NCBI RefSeq assembly: GCF_905404315.1
Contig: NC_066278.1
Location: 7,208,001-7,272,000, forward strand
Length of the DNA: 64,000 nt
Source: Leptidea sinapis
Lineage: Eukaryota; Arthropoda; Insecta; Lepidoptera; Pieridae
Direction: 5' to 3'
Shown: positions 1 through 10,203 of the stretch, piece after piece
How positions within the stretch are numbered: position 1 is the first letter of the stretch
How the letters are laid out: each line of letters starts with the position of its first letter
Program-made: the position numbers and the translations under genes
Notes under the pieces: model-generated
Told to the model about the DNA's origin: nothing
Seen by the model: only the letters and a program-made list of their open reading frames with translations
Database searches by the model: none

Positions 1-899
1 AATCGTTCTCTGCACCCTCGAGAACCCCGAGGTTGCGATACCCATAATGTAGTTATTATAATTTTGAGCGGCGGCCATCTTGGATTTCAAAAATTATCAC
101 AAAATCGTTCTGTGCACTCTCGAGAGCCTCGGATACGAAACCTTTATTTTTATGATCATAATCTTGCACGGCGGCCATCTTGAATTTGAAAAATGATCAC
201 AAAATCGTTCTCAGCACCCTCGAAACACTCGGATACGATACCCATAATGTAGTTATCATACTTTTGAGCGGCGGCCCTCTTGGATTTGAAAAATTATCAC
301 AAAATCGTTCTCAGCTCCCTCGAGAACCTCGGATACGATACCCATAATGTAGTTATCATACTTTTGAGTGGTGGCCCTCTTGGATTCAAAAAATGATCAC
401 AGAATTGTTCTCTGCACCCTCGAGAACCTCGGACACGATATCCATATTGCTGAAAACATAATTGTTAGCGGCAGCCCTCTTTGATTTCAAAAATGATCAC
501 AAAATCGTTCTCAGCACCCTCGAAACACTCGGATACGATACCCATAATGTAGTTATCATACTTTTGAGTGGTGGCCCTCTTGGATTCAAAAAATGATCAT
601 AGAATTGTTCTCTGCATCCGAGAGAACCTCGGACACGATATCCATATTGCTAAAATCATAATTTTGTGCGGCGGCCATCTTGGATTTGAAAAATGATCAC
701 CAAATCGTTCTCTGCACCCTCGAGAACCTCGGGTATGATATCCATAATGTAGTTATCATACTTTTGAGTGGTGGCCCTCTTGGATTCAAAAAATGATCAC
801 AGAATTGTTCTCTGCACCCTCGAGAACCTCGGACACGATATCCATATTGCTGAAAACATAATTGTTTGCGGCAGCCCTCTTTGATTTCAAAAATGATCA
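1..899. repeat. Irregular short-period satellite segment at left edge
   Basis: Nine monomers of mixed type occupy this stretch. A marked A variant with CGAAACACTCGG recurs 300 bp apart, at about 223 and 523. A variant opening GTGGTGGCCCTCTTGG recurs at about 368, 568 and 768. These are local 2- to 4-monomer registers with no long HOR. Many units here carry GGCCCTCTTGG instead of GGCCATCTTGG. No gene or other element is visible. Confidence 0.75.
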
Positions 900-2604
900 C
901 AAAATCGTTCTCTGCAACCTTGAGAACCCCGAGGTTGCGATAGCCATAATGTAGTTATAATAATTTTGAGCGGCAGCCCTCTTGGATTTAAAAAATGATC
1001 ACAGAATTGTTCTCTGCACCCTCGAGAATCTCGGACACGATATCGATATTGCTGAAATCATTATTTTGTGCGGCGGCCATATTGGATTTGAAAAATAATC
1101 ACAAAATCGTTCTCAGCACCCTCGAGAACTTCTGATTCGATATCTTAAATGTAGTTATCATACTTTTGAGCGGCGGCCATCTTCGATTTGAAAAATGATC
1201 ACAAAATCGTTCTCTGCACCCTCGAGAACCCCGAGGTTGTGATACCCATAATGTAGTTATCATAATATTGAGCGGCGGCCATGTTGGATTTCAAAAATCA
1301 TCACAAAATCGTTCTCAGCACCCTCGAGAACTTCTGAATCGATATCTAAAATGTAGTTATCATACTTTTGAGCGGCGGCCATCTTCGATTTGAAAAATGA
1401 TCACAAAATCGTTCTCTGCACCCTCGAGAACCGCGAGGTTGCGATACCCATAATGTAGTTATCATAAGATTGAAAGGCGGCCATCTTGGATTTCAAAAAT
1501 CATCACATAATCGTTCTGTGCACTCTCGAGAACCTCGGATACGATACCCATATTTTTGTCTTCATAATCTTGCACGGCGGCTATCTCGGATTTTAAAATG
1601 ATCCCAAAATTATTTTCTGCACCCTCGAGAACTCAGACACGATATCCATATTGCTAAAAACATTATTGATTGCGGCAGCCCTCTTGGATTTCAAAAATGA
1701 TCATAGAATTGTTCTCTGCACCCTCGAGAATCTCGGACACGATATCCATATTGCTGAAATCAAAATTTTGTGCGGCAGCCATCTTGGATTTGAAAAACGA
1801 TCACAAAATCGTTCTCTGCGCCCTCGAGAACCTCGGACACGATATCCATATTGCTCAAATCATAATTTAGTGCGGCGGCCATCTTGGTTTTGAATAATGA
1901 TCACCAAATCGTTCTCTGCACCCTCGAGAAACTCGGGTACGATATCCATATTGCTGAAATCATAATTTTGTGCGGCGGCCATCTTGGATTTGAAAAATGA
2001 TCACAAAATCGTTCTCAGCACCCTCGAGAACCTCGGATACGATACCCATAATGTAGTTATCATACTTTTGAGCGGCGGCCATCTTGGATTTGAAAAATGA
2101 TCACATAATCGTTCTCTGCACCCTCGAGAATCTCTGATACGATACCCATAATGTAGTTATCATAATTTTAAGCGGCGGCCATCTTGGATTTCAAAAATGA
2201 TCACAAAATCGTTCTCTGCACCCTCGAGAACCCCGAGGTTGCGATACCCATAATGTAGTTATTATAATTTTGAGCGGCGGCCATCTTGGATTTCAAAAAT
2301 TATCACAAAATCATTCTGTGCACTCTCGAGAACCTCGGATACGATACCTTTATTTTTATGATCATAATCTTGCACGGCGGCCACCTTGTATTTGAAAAAT
2401 GATCACAAAATCGTTCTAAGCACCCTCGAAACACTCGGATACGATACCCATAATGTAGTTATCATACTTTTAAGCGGCGGCCATCTTGGATATTAAAACT
2501 GATCACAAAATCGTTCTCTGCAACCTTGAGAACATTGGATACGATACCCATAATGTAGTTATCATAATTTTGAGCGGCGGCCATCTTGGATTTCAAAAAT
2601 GATC
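900..2604. repeat. ~15-monomer HOR, copy 1 (with an extra dimer)
   Basis: This block matches the following ~1.5 kb with an offset of 1706 bp before position ~1130 and 1504 bp after ~1331. The 202-bp change in offset reflects a two-monomer duplication inside this copy: the rare GAACTTCTGA variant appears at both ~1127 and ~1329. Shared diagnostics with the next copy include TTGCGATAGCCATAATG, ATCGATATCTAAAATG, GAACCGCGAGGTTGCG and AAGATTGAAAGGCGG. Boundaries are placed by eye. Confidence 0.75.
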
Positions 2605-3375
2605 ACAAAATCGTTCTCTGCAACCTTGAGAACCCCGAGGTTGCGATAGCCATAATGTAGTTATAATAATTTTGAGCGGCAGCCCTCTTGGATTTCAAAA
2701 ATGATCACAGAATTGTTCTCTGCACCCTCGAGAATCTCGGACACGATATCCATATTGCTGAAATCATTATTTTGTGCGGCGGCCATATTGGATTTGAAAA
2801 ATAATCACAAAATCGTTCTCAGCACCCTCGAGAACTTCTGAATCGATATCTAAAATGTAGTTATCATACTTTTGAGCGGCGGCCATCTTCGATTTGAAAA
2901 ATGATCACAAAATCGTTCTCTGCACCCTCGAGAACCGCGAGGTTGCGATACCCATAATGTAGTTATCATAAGATTGAAAGGCGGCCATCTTGGATTTCAA
3001 AAATCATCACATAATCGTTCTGTGCACTCTCGAGAACCTCGGATACGATACCCATATTTTTGTCTTCATAATCTTGCACGGCGGCCATCTCGGATTTTAA
3101 AATGATCCCAAAATTATTTTCTGCACCCTCGAGAACTCAGACACGATATCCATATTGCTAAAAACATTATTGATTGCGGCAGCCCTCTTGGATTTCAAAA
3201 ATGATCACAGAATTGTTCTCTGCACCCTCGAGAATCTCGGACACGATATCCATATTGCTGAAATCATAATTTTGTGCGGCAGCCATCTTGGATTTGAAAA
3301 ACGATCACAAAATCGTTCTCTGCGCCCTCGAGAACCTCGGACACGATATCCATATTGCTCAAATCATAATTTAGT

Positions 3376-3475
3376 GCGGCGGCCATCTTGGTTTTGAATA
3401 ATGATCACCAAATCGTTCTCTGCACCCTCGAGAAACTCGGGTACGATATCCATATTGCTGAAATCATAATTTTGT
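3376..3475. repeat. Representative monomer, subfamily B (100 bp)
   Basis: Subfamily B shares the first ~60 bases with the other types. Its tail carries GGACACGATATCCATATTG (here GGGTACGATATCC), followed by CTGAAATCATAATTTTGT. The GATATC in the tail is an EcoRV site and marks B units. This example belongs to a common B variant in which GGATTT becomes GGTTTT and the sequence reads AATAATGATCACCAAATCG. That variant recurs throughout the array, for example near 6784, 14690, 17390, 29170, 47882, 53880 and 62575. A second B variant has the tail GCTGAAAACATAATTGTTT and is followed by a unit starting GCGGCAGCCCTCTTGG. Function is unknown. Confidence 0.9.
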
Positions 3476-3575
3476 GCGGCGGCCATCTTGGATTTGAAAA
3501 ATGATCACAAAATCGTTCTCAGCACCCTCGAGAACCTCGGATACGATACCCATAATGTAGTTATCATACTTTTGA

Positions 3576-3675
3576 GCGGCGGCCATCTTGGATTTGAAAA
3601 ATGATCACACAATCGTTCTCTGCACCCTCGAGAACCTCTGATACGATACCCATAATGTAGTTATCATAATTTTGA
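3576..3675. repeat. Representative monomer, subfamily A (100 bp)
   Basis: Subfamily A is the most frequent type by eye. Its tail reads GGATACGATACCCATAATG, then TAGTTATCATACTTTTGA or close variants such as CATAATCTAG, ATAGTTATC and TGTATTTATC. These variants mark particular HOR positions. A hand-counted A consensus has 25 C, 18 G, 29 A and 28 T per 100 bases, with six CpG steps. This example carries the variants ATCACACAATCG and CCTCTGATACG. It is directly followed by a D unit and then a C unit, so three subfamilies sit side by side. Confidence 0.9.
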
Positions 3676-3777
3676 GCGGCGGCCATCTTGGATTTCAAAA
3701 ATGATCACAAAATCGTTCTCTGCACCCTCGAGCGCCCCGAGGTTGCGATACCCATAATGTAGTTATTATAATTTTGA
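3676..3777. repeat. Representative monomer, subfamily D (102 bp)
   Basis: Subfamily D differs just after the shared GAGAAC. It has CCCGAGGTTGCGATACCC where A has CTCGGATACGATACCC, a net gain of two bases. Most D copies therefore contain AACCCCGAGGTT, an imperfect 12-bp palindrome with AACC/GGTT arms. This particular copy reads GAGCGCCCCGAGG, which breaks the left arm. Related D units have tails ending ATTATAATTTTGA, ATCATTCTTTTGA or GATACCTAAATGTAG, the last being one base shorter. The extra bases explain HOR lengths such as 301, 902, 1504 and 2802, which exceed a multiple of 100. Confidence 0.9.
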
Positions 3778-3877
3778 GCGGCGGCTATCTTGGATTTCAA
3801 AAATTATCACAAAATCGTTCTGTGCACTCTCGAGAACCTCGGATACGATACCTATATTTTTATGATCATAATCTTGC
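3778..3877. repeat. Representative monomer, subfamily C (100 bp)
   Basis: Subfamily C usually begins its middle with GTTCTGTGCACTCTCGAG instead of GTTCTCTGCACCCTCGAG. Its tail has ATTTTTATGATCATAATC or ATTTTTGTGATCATAATC followed by TTGC, and the next unit opens ACGGCGGCC rather than GCGGCGGCC. The GTTCTG change removes one base pair from the GTTCTC/GAGAAC inverted repeat seen in A, B and D. C units often follow D units, and the pair D-C is a recurrent building block from end to end of the window. Confidence 0.9.
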
Positions 3878-4077
3878 ACGGCGGCCATCTTAGATTTGAA
3901 AAATGATCACAAAATCGTTCTGTGCACTCTCGAGAACCTCGGATACGATACCTATATTTTAATGATCATAATCTTGCACGGCGGCCATCTTGGATTTGAA
4001 AACTGATCACAAAATCGTTCTCTGCACCCTTGAGAACCTTGGATACGATACCCATAATCTAGTTATCATACTTTTGA

Positions 4078-4176
4078 GCGGCGGCCATCTCGGATTTAAA
4101 AATGAACCCAAAATTGTTTTCTGCACCCTCGAAAACCTCGGACACGATATCCATATTGCTGAAAACATAATTGTTT
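4078..4176. repeat. Representative monomer, subfamily E (99 bp)
   Basis: Subfamily E has CATCTCGGATTTAAAAATG, then AACCCAAAATTGTTTTCTGC in place of ATCACAAAATCGTTCTCTGC, with a B-like tail. It loses one base and also loses the TGATCA site and the GTTCTC arm. It is normally preceded by an A unit with CATAATCTAG and CCTTGAGAACCTTGG, and followed by a unit opening GCGGCAGCC or GAGGCAGCC. A related form has AATAATCCCAAAATTATT followed by GAACTCAGACACG. The 99-bp length accounts for HOR lengths just under a multiple of 100 (399, 599, 1198, 1998, 2598). Confidence 0.88.
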
Positions 4177-4763
4177 GAGGCAGCCCTCTTGGATTTAAAA
4201 AATGATCACAGAATTGTTCTCTGCACCCTCGAGAACCTCGGACATGATATCCATATTGCTAAAATCAATATTTTGTGCGGCGGCCATCTTGAATTTGAAA
4301 AATGATCACAAAATCGTTCTCAGCACCAACGAGAACCTCGGTTACGATACCCATATATTTGTGATCACAATCTTGCACGGCGGCCATCTTGGATTAAAAA
4401 ATTATCACAAAATCGTTCTCTGCACCCTCGAGAAACCCGAGGTTGCGATACCCATAATGTAGTTATCATTCTTTTGAGCGGCGGCCATCTTGGATTTCAA
4501 AAATGATCACAAAATCGTTCTGTGCACTCTCCAGAACCTCGGATACGATCCCCATATTTTGTGATCATAATCTTGCACGGCGGCCATCTCGGATTTAAAA
4601 ATAATCCCAAAATTATTTTCTGCACCCTCGAGAACTCAGACACGATATCCATATTGCTTAAAACATAATTGTTTGCGGCAGCCCTCTTGGATTTCAAAAA
4701 TGATCACAGAATTTTTCTCTGCACCCTCGAGAATCTCGGACACGATATCCATATTGCTGAAAT

Positions 4764-6775
4764 CATAATTTTGTGCGGCGGCCATCTTGGATTTGAAAAA
4801 CGATCACAAAATCGTTCTCTGCACCCTCGAGAACCTCGGAAACGATACCCATAATGTAGTTATCATTCTTTTGAGCGGCGGCCATCTTGGATTTCAAAAA
4901 TGATCACAAAATCGTTCTTTGCACTCTCCAGAACCTCGGATACGATCCCCATATTTTTGTGATCATAATCTTGCACGGCGGCCATCTCGGATTTAAAAAT
5001 AATCCCAAAATTATTTTCTGCACCCTCGAGAACTCAGACACGATATCCATATTGCTTAAAACATTATTGTTTGCGGCATCCCTCTTGGATTTCAAAAATG
5101 ATCACAGAATTTTTCTCTGCACCCTCGAGAATCTCGGACACGATATCCATATTGCTGAAATCATAATCTTGCACGGCGGCCATCTTGGATTTCAAAAATG
5201 ATCACAAAATCGTTCTCTGCACCCTCGAGAAACCCGAGGTTGCGATACCCATAATGTAGTTATCATTCTTTTGAGCGGCGGCCATCTTGGATTTCAAAAA
5301 TGATCACAAAATCGTTCTGTGCACTCTCCAGAACCTCGGATACGATCCCCATATTTTTGTGATCATAATCTTGCACGACGGCCATCTCGGATTTAAAAAT
5401 AATCCCAAAATTATTTTCTGCACCCTCGAGAACCTCGGACATGATATCCATATTGCTAAAATCAATATTTTGTGCGGCGGCCATCTTGAATTTGAAAAAT
5501 GATCACAAAATCGTTCTCAGCACCAACGAGAACCTCGGATACGATACCCATATTTTTGTGATCACAATCTTGCACGGCGGCCATCTTGGATTTAAAAATT
5601 ATCACAAAATCGTTCTCTGCACCCTCGAGAAACCCGAGGTTGCGATACCCATAATGTAGTTAACATTCTTTTGAGCGGCGGCCATCTTGGATTTCAAAAA
5701 TGATCACAAATTCGTTCTCTGCAACCTCGAGAACCTCGGATACGATACCCATAATGAAGTTTTCATACTTTTGAGCGTCAGCCTTCTTGGATTTCAAAAA
5801 TGATCACAAAATCGTTCTCTGCACCCTCGAGAACCTCGGATACGATACCCATAATGTAGTTATCATAAGTTTTAGCGGCGGCCATCTTGGATTTCAAAAA
5901 TGATCACAAAATCGTGCTCTGCAACCTCGAGAACCTCGGATACGATACCCATAATGAAGTTTTCATACTTTTGAGCGACGGCCATCTTGGATTTCAAAAA
6001 TGATCACAAAATCGTTCTGTGCACTCTCGTGAACCTTGGATACGATACACCTAATTTTTTGATCATAATCTTGCACGGCGGCCATCTTGGATTTGAAAAA
6101 TGATCACAAAATCGTTCTCAGAACCTTCGAGAACCTCGGATACGATAACCATAATGCAGTTATCATACTTTTGAGCGGCGGCCATCTTGGATTTGAAAAA
6201 ATGATCACCAAATCGTTCTCTGCACCCTCGAGAATCTCGGACACGATATCCATATTGCTGAAATCATAATTTTGTGCAGCAGCCATCTTGGATTTGAAAA
6301 ATGATCACAAAATCGTTCTCAGAACCCTCGAGAACCTTGGATACGATACCCATAATGTTGTTATCATAATTTTGAGCAGCGGCCAATTTGGATTTCAAAA
6401 ATGATCACAAATTCGTTCTCTGCAACCTCGAGAACCTCGGATACGATACCCATAATGAAGTTTTCATACTTTTGAGCGTCAGCCATCTTGGATTTCAAAA
6501 ATGATCACAAAATCGTTCTCTGCACCCTCGAGAACCTCTGATACAATAGCTATAATGTAGTTATTATAATTTTGAGCGGCGGCCATCACGGATTTAAAAA
6601 TGATCACAGAATTGTTCTCTGCGCCCTCGAGAACCTCGGACACGATATCCATATTGCTGAAAACTTAATTGTTTGCGGCAGCCCTCATGGATTTCAAAAA
6701 TGATCACAGAATTGTTCTGTACACCCTCAAGAACCTCGGACACGATATCCATATTGCTAAAATCATAATTTTGTG
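4764..6775. repeat. Satellite segment with 4- and 7-monomer registers
   Basis: About 20 monomers lie between the two copies of the large block. A 400-bp (4-monomer) register links 4887 with 5287; both start with a C-type unit reading CTCTCCAGAACC and GATCCCCATATTTTTG. A 701-bp register links the rare variant ACAAATTCGTTC at about 5708 and 6409, each followed by GAAGTTTTCATACTTTTGAG and GCGTCAGCC. No gene or other feature is visible. Confidence 0.7.
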
Positions 6776-9467
6776 CGGCGGCCATCTTGGTTTTGAATAA
6801 TGATCACCAAATCGTTCTCTGCACCCTCGAGAACCTCGGGTACGATATCCATATTGCTGAAATCATAATTTTGTGCGGCAGCCATCTTGGATTTGAAAAA
6901 TGATCACAAAATCGTTCTCAGCACCCTCGAGAACCTCGGATACGATACCCATAATGTAGTTATCATACTTTTGAGCGGCGGCCATCTTGGATTTGAAAAA
7001 TGATCACATAATCGTTCTCTGCACCCTCGAGAATCTCTGATACGATACCCATAATGTAGTTATCATAATTTTAAGTGGCGGCCATCTTGGATTTCAAAAA
7101 TGATCACAAAATCGTTCTCTGCACCCTCGAGAACCCCGAGGTTGCGATACCCATAATGTAGTTATTATAATTTTGAGCGGCGGCCATCTTGGATTTCAAA
7201 AATTATCACAAAATCATTCTGTGCACTCTCGAGAACCTCGGATACGATACCTTTATTTTTATGATCATAATCTTGCACGGCGGCCACCTTGTATTTGAAA
7301 AATGATCACAAAATCGTTCTAAGCACCCTCGAAACACTCGGATACGATACCCATAATGTAGTTATCATACTTTTAAGCGGCGGCCATCTTGGATATTAAA
7401 ACTGATCACAAAATCGTTCTCTGCAACCTTGAGAACATTGGATACGATACCCATAATGTAGTTATCATAATTTTGAGCGGCGGCCATCTTGGATTTCAAA
7501 AATGATCACAAAATCGTTCTCTGCAACCTTGAGAACCCCGAGGTTGCGATAGCCATAATGTAGTTATAATAATTTTGAGCGGCAGCCCTCTTGGATTTCA
7601 AAAATGATCACAGAATTGTTCTCTGCACCCTCGAGAATCTCGGACACGATATCCATATTGCTGAAATCATTATTTTGTGCGGCGGCCATATTGGATTTGA
7701 AAAATAATCACAAAATCGTTCTCAGCACCCTCGAGAACTTCTGAATCGATATCTAAAATGTAGTTATCATACTTTTGAGCGGCGGCCATCTTCGATTTGA
7801 AAAATGATCACAAAATCGTTCTCTGCACCCTCGAGAACCGCGAGGTTGCGATACCCATAATGTAGTTATCATAAGATTGAAAGGCGGCCATCTTGGATTT
7901 CAAAAATCATCACATAATCGTTCTGTGCACTCTCGAAAACCTCGGATACGATACCCATATTTTTGTGATCATAATCTTGCACGGCGGCCATCTCGGATTT
8001 TAAAATGATCCCAAAATTATTTTCTGCACCCTCGAGAACTCAGACACGATATCCATATTGCTAAAAACATTATTGATTGCGGCAGCCCTCTTGGATTTCA
8101 AAAATGATCACAGAATTGTTCTCTGCACCCTCGAGAATCTCGGACACGATATCCATATTGCTGAAATCATAATTTTGTGCGGCAGCCATCTTGGATTTGA
8201 AAAACGATCACAAAATCGTTCTCTGCGCCCTCGAGAACCTCGGATACGATACCCATAATGTAGTTATCATACTTTTGAGCGGCGGCCATCTTGGATTTGA
8301 AAAATGATCACACAATCGTTCTCTGCACCCTCGAGAACCTCTGATACGATACCCATAATGTAGTTATCATAATTTTGAGCGGCGGCCATCTTGGATTTCA
8401 AAAATGATCACAAAATCGTTCTCTGCACCCTCGAGCGCCCCGAGGTTGCGATACCCATAATGTAGTTATTATAATTTTGAGCGGCGGCTATCTTGGATTT
8501 CAAAAATTATCACAAAATCGTTCTGTGCACTCTCGAGAACCTCGGATACGATACCTATATTTTTATGATCATAATCTTGCACGGCGGCCATCTTAGATTT
8601 GAAAAATGATCACAAAATCGTTCTGTGCACTCTCGAGAACCTCGGATACGATACCTATATTTTAATGATCATAATCTTGCACGGCGGCCATCTTGGATTT
8701 GAAAACTGATCACAAAATCGTTCTCTGCACCCTTGAGAACCTTGGATACGATACCCATAATCTAGTTATCATACTTTTGAGCGGCGGCCATCTCGGATTT
8801 AAAAATGAACCCAAAATTGTTTTCTGCACCCTCGAGAACCTCGGACACGATATCCATATTGCTGAAAACATAATTGTTTGAGGCAGCCCTCTTGGATTTA
8901 AAAAATGATCACAGAATTGTTCTCTGCACCCTCGAGAACCTCGGACATGATATCCATATTGCTAAAATCAATATTTTGTGCGGCGGCCATCTTGAATTTG
9001 AAAAATGATCACAAAATCGTTCTCAGCACCAACGAGAACCTCGGTTACGATACCCATATTTTTGTGATCACAATCTTGCACGGCGGCCATCTTGGATTAA
9101 AAAATTATCACAAAATCGTTCTCTGCACCCTCGAGAAACCCGAGGTTGCGATACCCATAATGTAGTTATCATTCTTTTGAGCGGCGGCCATCTTGGATTT
9201 CAAAAATTATCACAAAATCGTTCTGTGCACTCTCCAGAACCTCGGATACGATCCCCATATTTTTGTGATCATAATCTTGCACGGCGGCCATCTCGGATTT
9301 AAAAATAATCCCAAAATTATTTTCTGCACCCTCGAGAACTCAGACACGATATCCATATTGCTTAAAACATTATTGTTTGCGGCATCCCTCTTGGATTTCA
9401 AAAATGATCACAGAATTTTTCTCTGCACCCTCGAGAATCTCGGACACGATATCCATATTGCTGAAAT
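6776..9467. repeat. Large duplicated block, copy 2 (2.7 kb, two monomers missing)
   Basis: This is the partner of 1873-4763. Near 8241, the B unit carrying CTCAAATCATAATTTAGTG and the next B unit (3340-3540 in the first copy) are absent. The join is a clean in-register junction from one monomer into a later one, leaving exactly 200 bp fewer. Unequal exchange or deletion between monomers would give this pattern. Similarity to the first copy ends near 9467. Confidence 0.8.
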
Positions 9468-10203
9468 CATAATCTTGCACGGCGGCCATCTTGGATTTCA
9501 AAAATGATCAGAAAATCGTTCTCTGCACCCTCGAGAAACCCGAGGTTGCGATACCCATAATGTAGTTATCATTCTTTTGAGCGGCGGCCATCTTGGATTT
9601 CAAAAATGATCACAAAATCGTTCTGTGCACTCTCCAGAACCTCGGATACGATCCCCATATTTTTGTGATCATAATCTTGCACGGCGGCCATCTCGGATTT
9701 AAAAATAATCCCAAAATTATTTTCTGCACCCTCGAGAACTCAGACACGATATCCATATTGCTTAAAACATTATTGTTTGCGGCAGCCCTCTTGGATTTCA
9801 AAAATGATCACAGAATTTTTCTCTGCACCCTCGAGAATCTCGGACACGATATCCATATTGCTGAAATCATAATTTTGTGCGGCGGCCATCTTGGATTTGA
9901 AAAACGATCACAAAATCGTTCTCTGCACCCTCGAGAACCTTGGATACGATACCCATAATGTAGTTATCATAAGTTTGAGTGGCGCCCATCTTGGATTTCA
10001 AAAATGATCACAAAATCGTTCTCTGCAACCTCGAGAACCTCGGATACGATACCCATAATGAAGTTTTCATACTTTTGAGCGACGGCCATCTTGGATTTCA
10101 AAAATGATCACAAAATCGTTCTGTGCACTCTCGTGAACATCGGATACGATACACCTAATTTTTTGATCATAATCTTGCACGGCGGCCATCTTTGATTTGA
10201 AAA
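9468..10203. repeat. Satellite segment, 4-monomer register leading into the 35-monomer HOR
   Basis: A C/E-type trio beginning at 9193 recurs at 9593, an offset of 400 bp, with CTCTCCAGAACC, GATCCCCATATTTTTG and GAACTCAGACACG. The end of the segment carries the rare tail GATACACCTAATTTTTTG (about 10148), which also occurs near 6046, 35031, 47237 and 61228. No other feature is visible. Confidence 0.65.

Larger units (their letters stand above)
2605..3910. repeat. ~15-monomer HOR, copy 2
   Basis: This block repeats the variants of the preceding block at an offset of 1504 bp and differs by scattered single bases. For example, the CATATTGCTGAAATCAAAA at ~1752 reads CATATTGCTGAAATCATAA here. The resemblance continues to about 3910. 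A third occurrence of the same variant set lies near 7508-8240. It is part of the larger duplication annotated at 6776. Confidence 0.75.
1873..4763. repeat. Large duplicated block, copy 1 (2.9 kb)
   Basis: This block is nearly identical to 6776-9467. The offset is 4903 bp up to about 3340 and 4703 bp after about 3540. Diagnostic variants shared in order include GCCACCTTGTATTTG (about 2380 and 7283), GATATTAAAACTGATC, GAACCGCGAGG, GAGCGCCCCGAGG and GAGGCAGCCCTC. It overlaps the 15-monomer HOR, so the 15-monomer duplication was already present when this block was copied. Confidence 0.8.
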
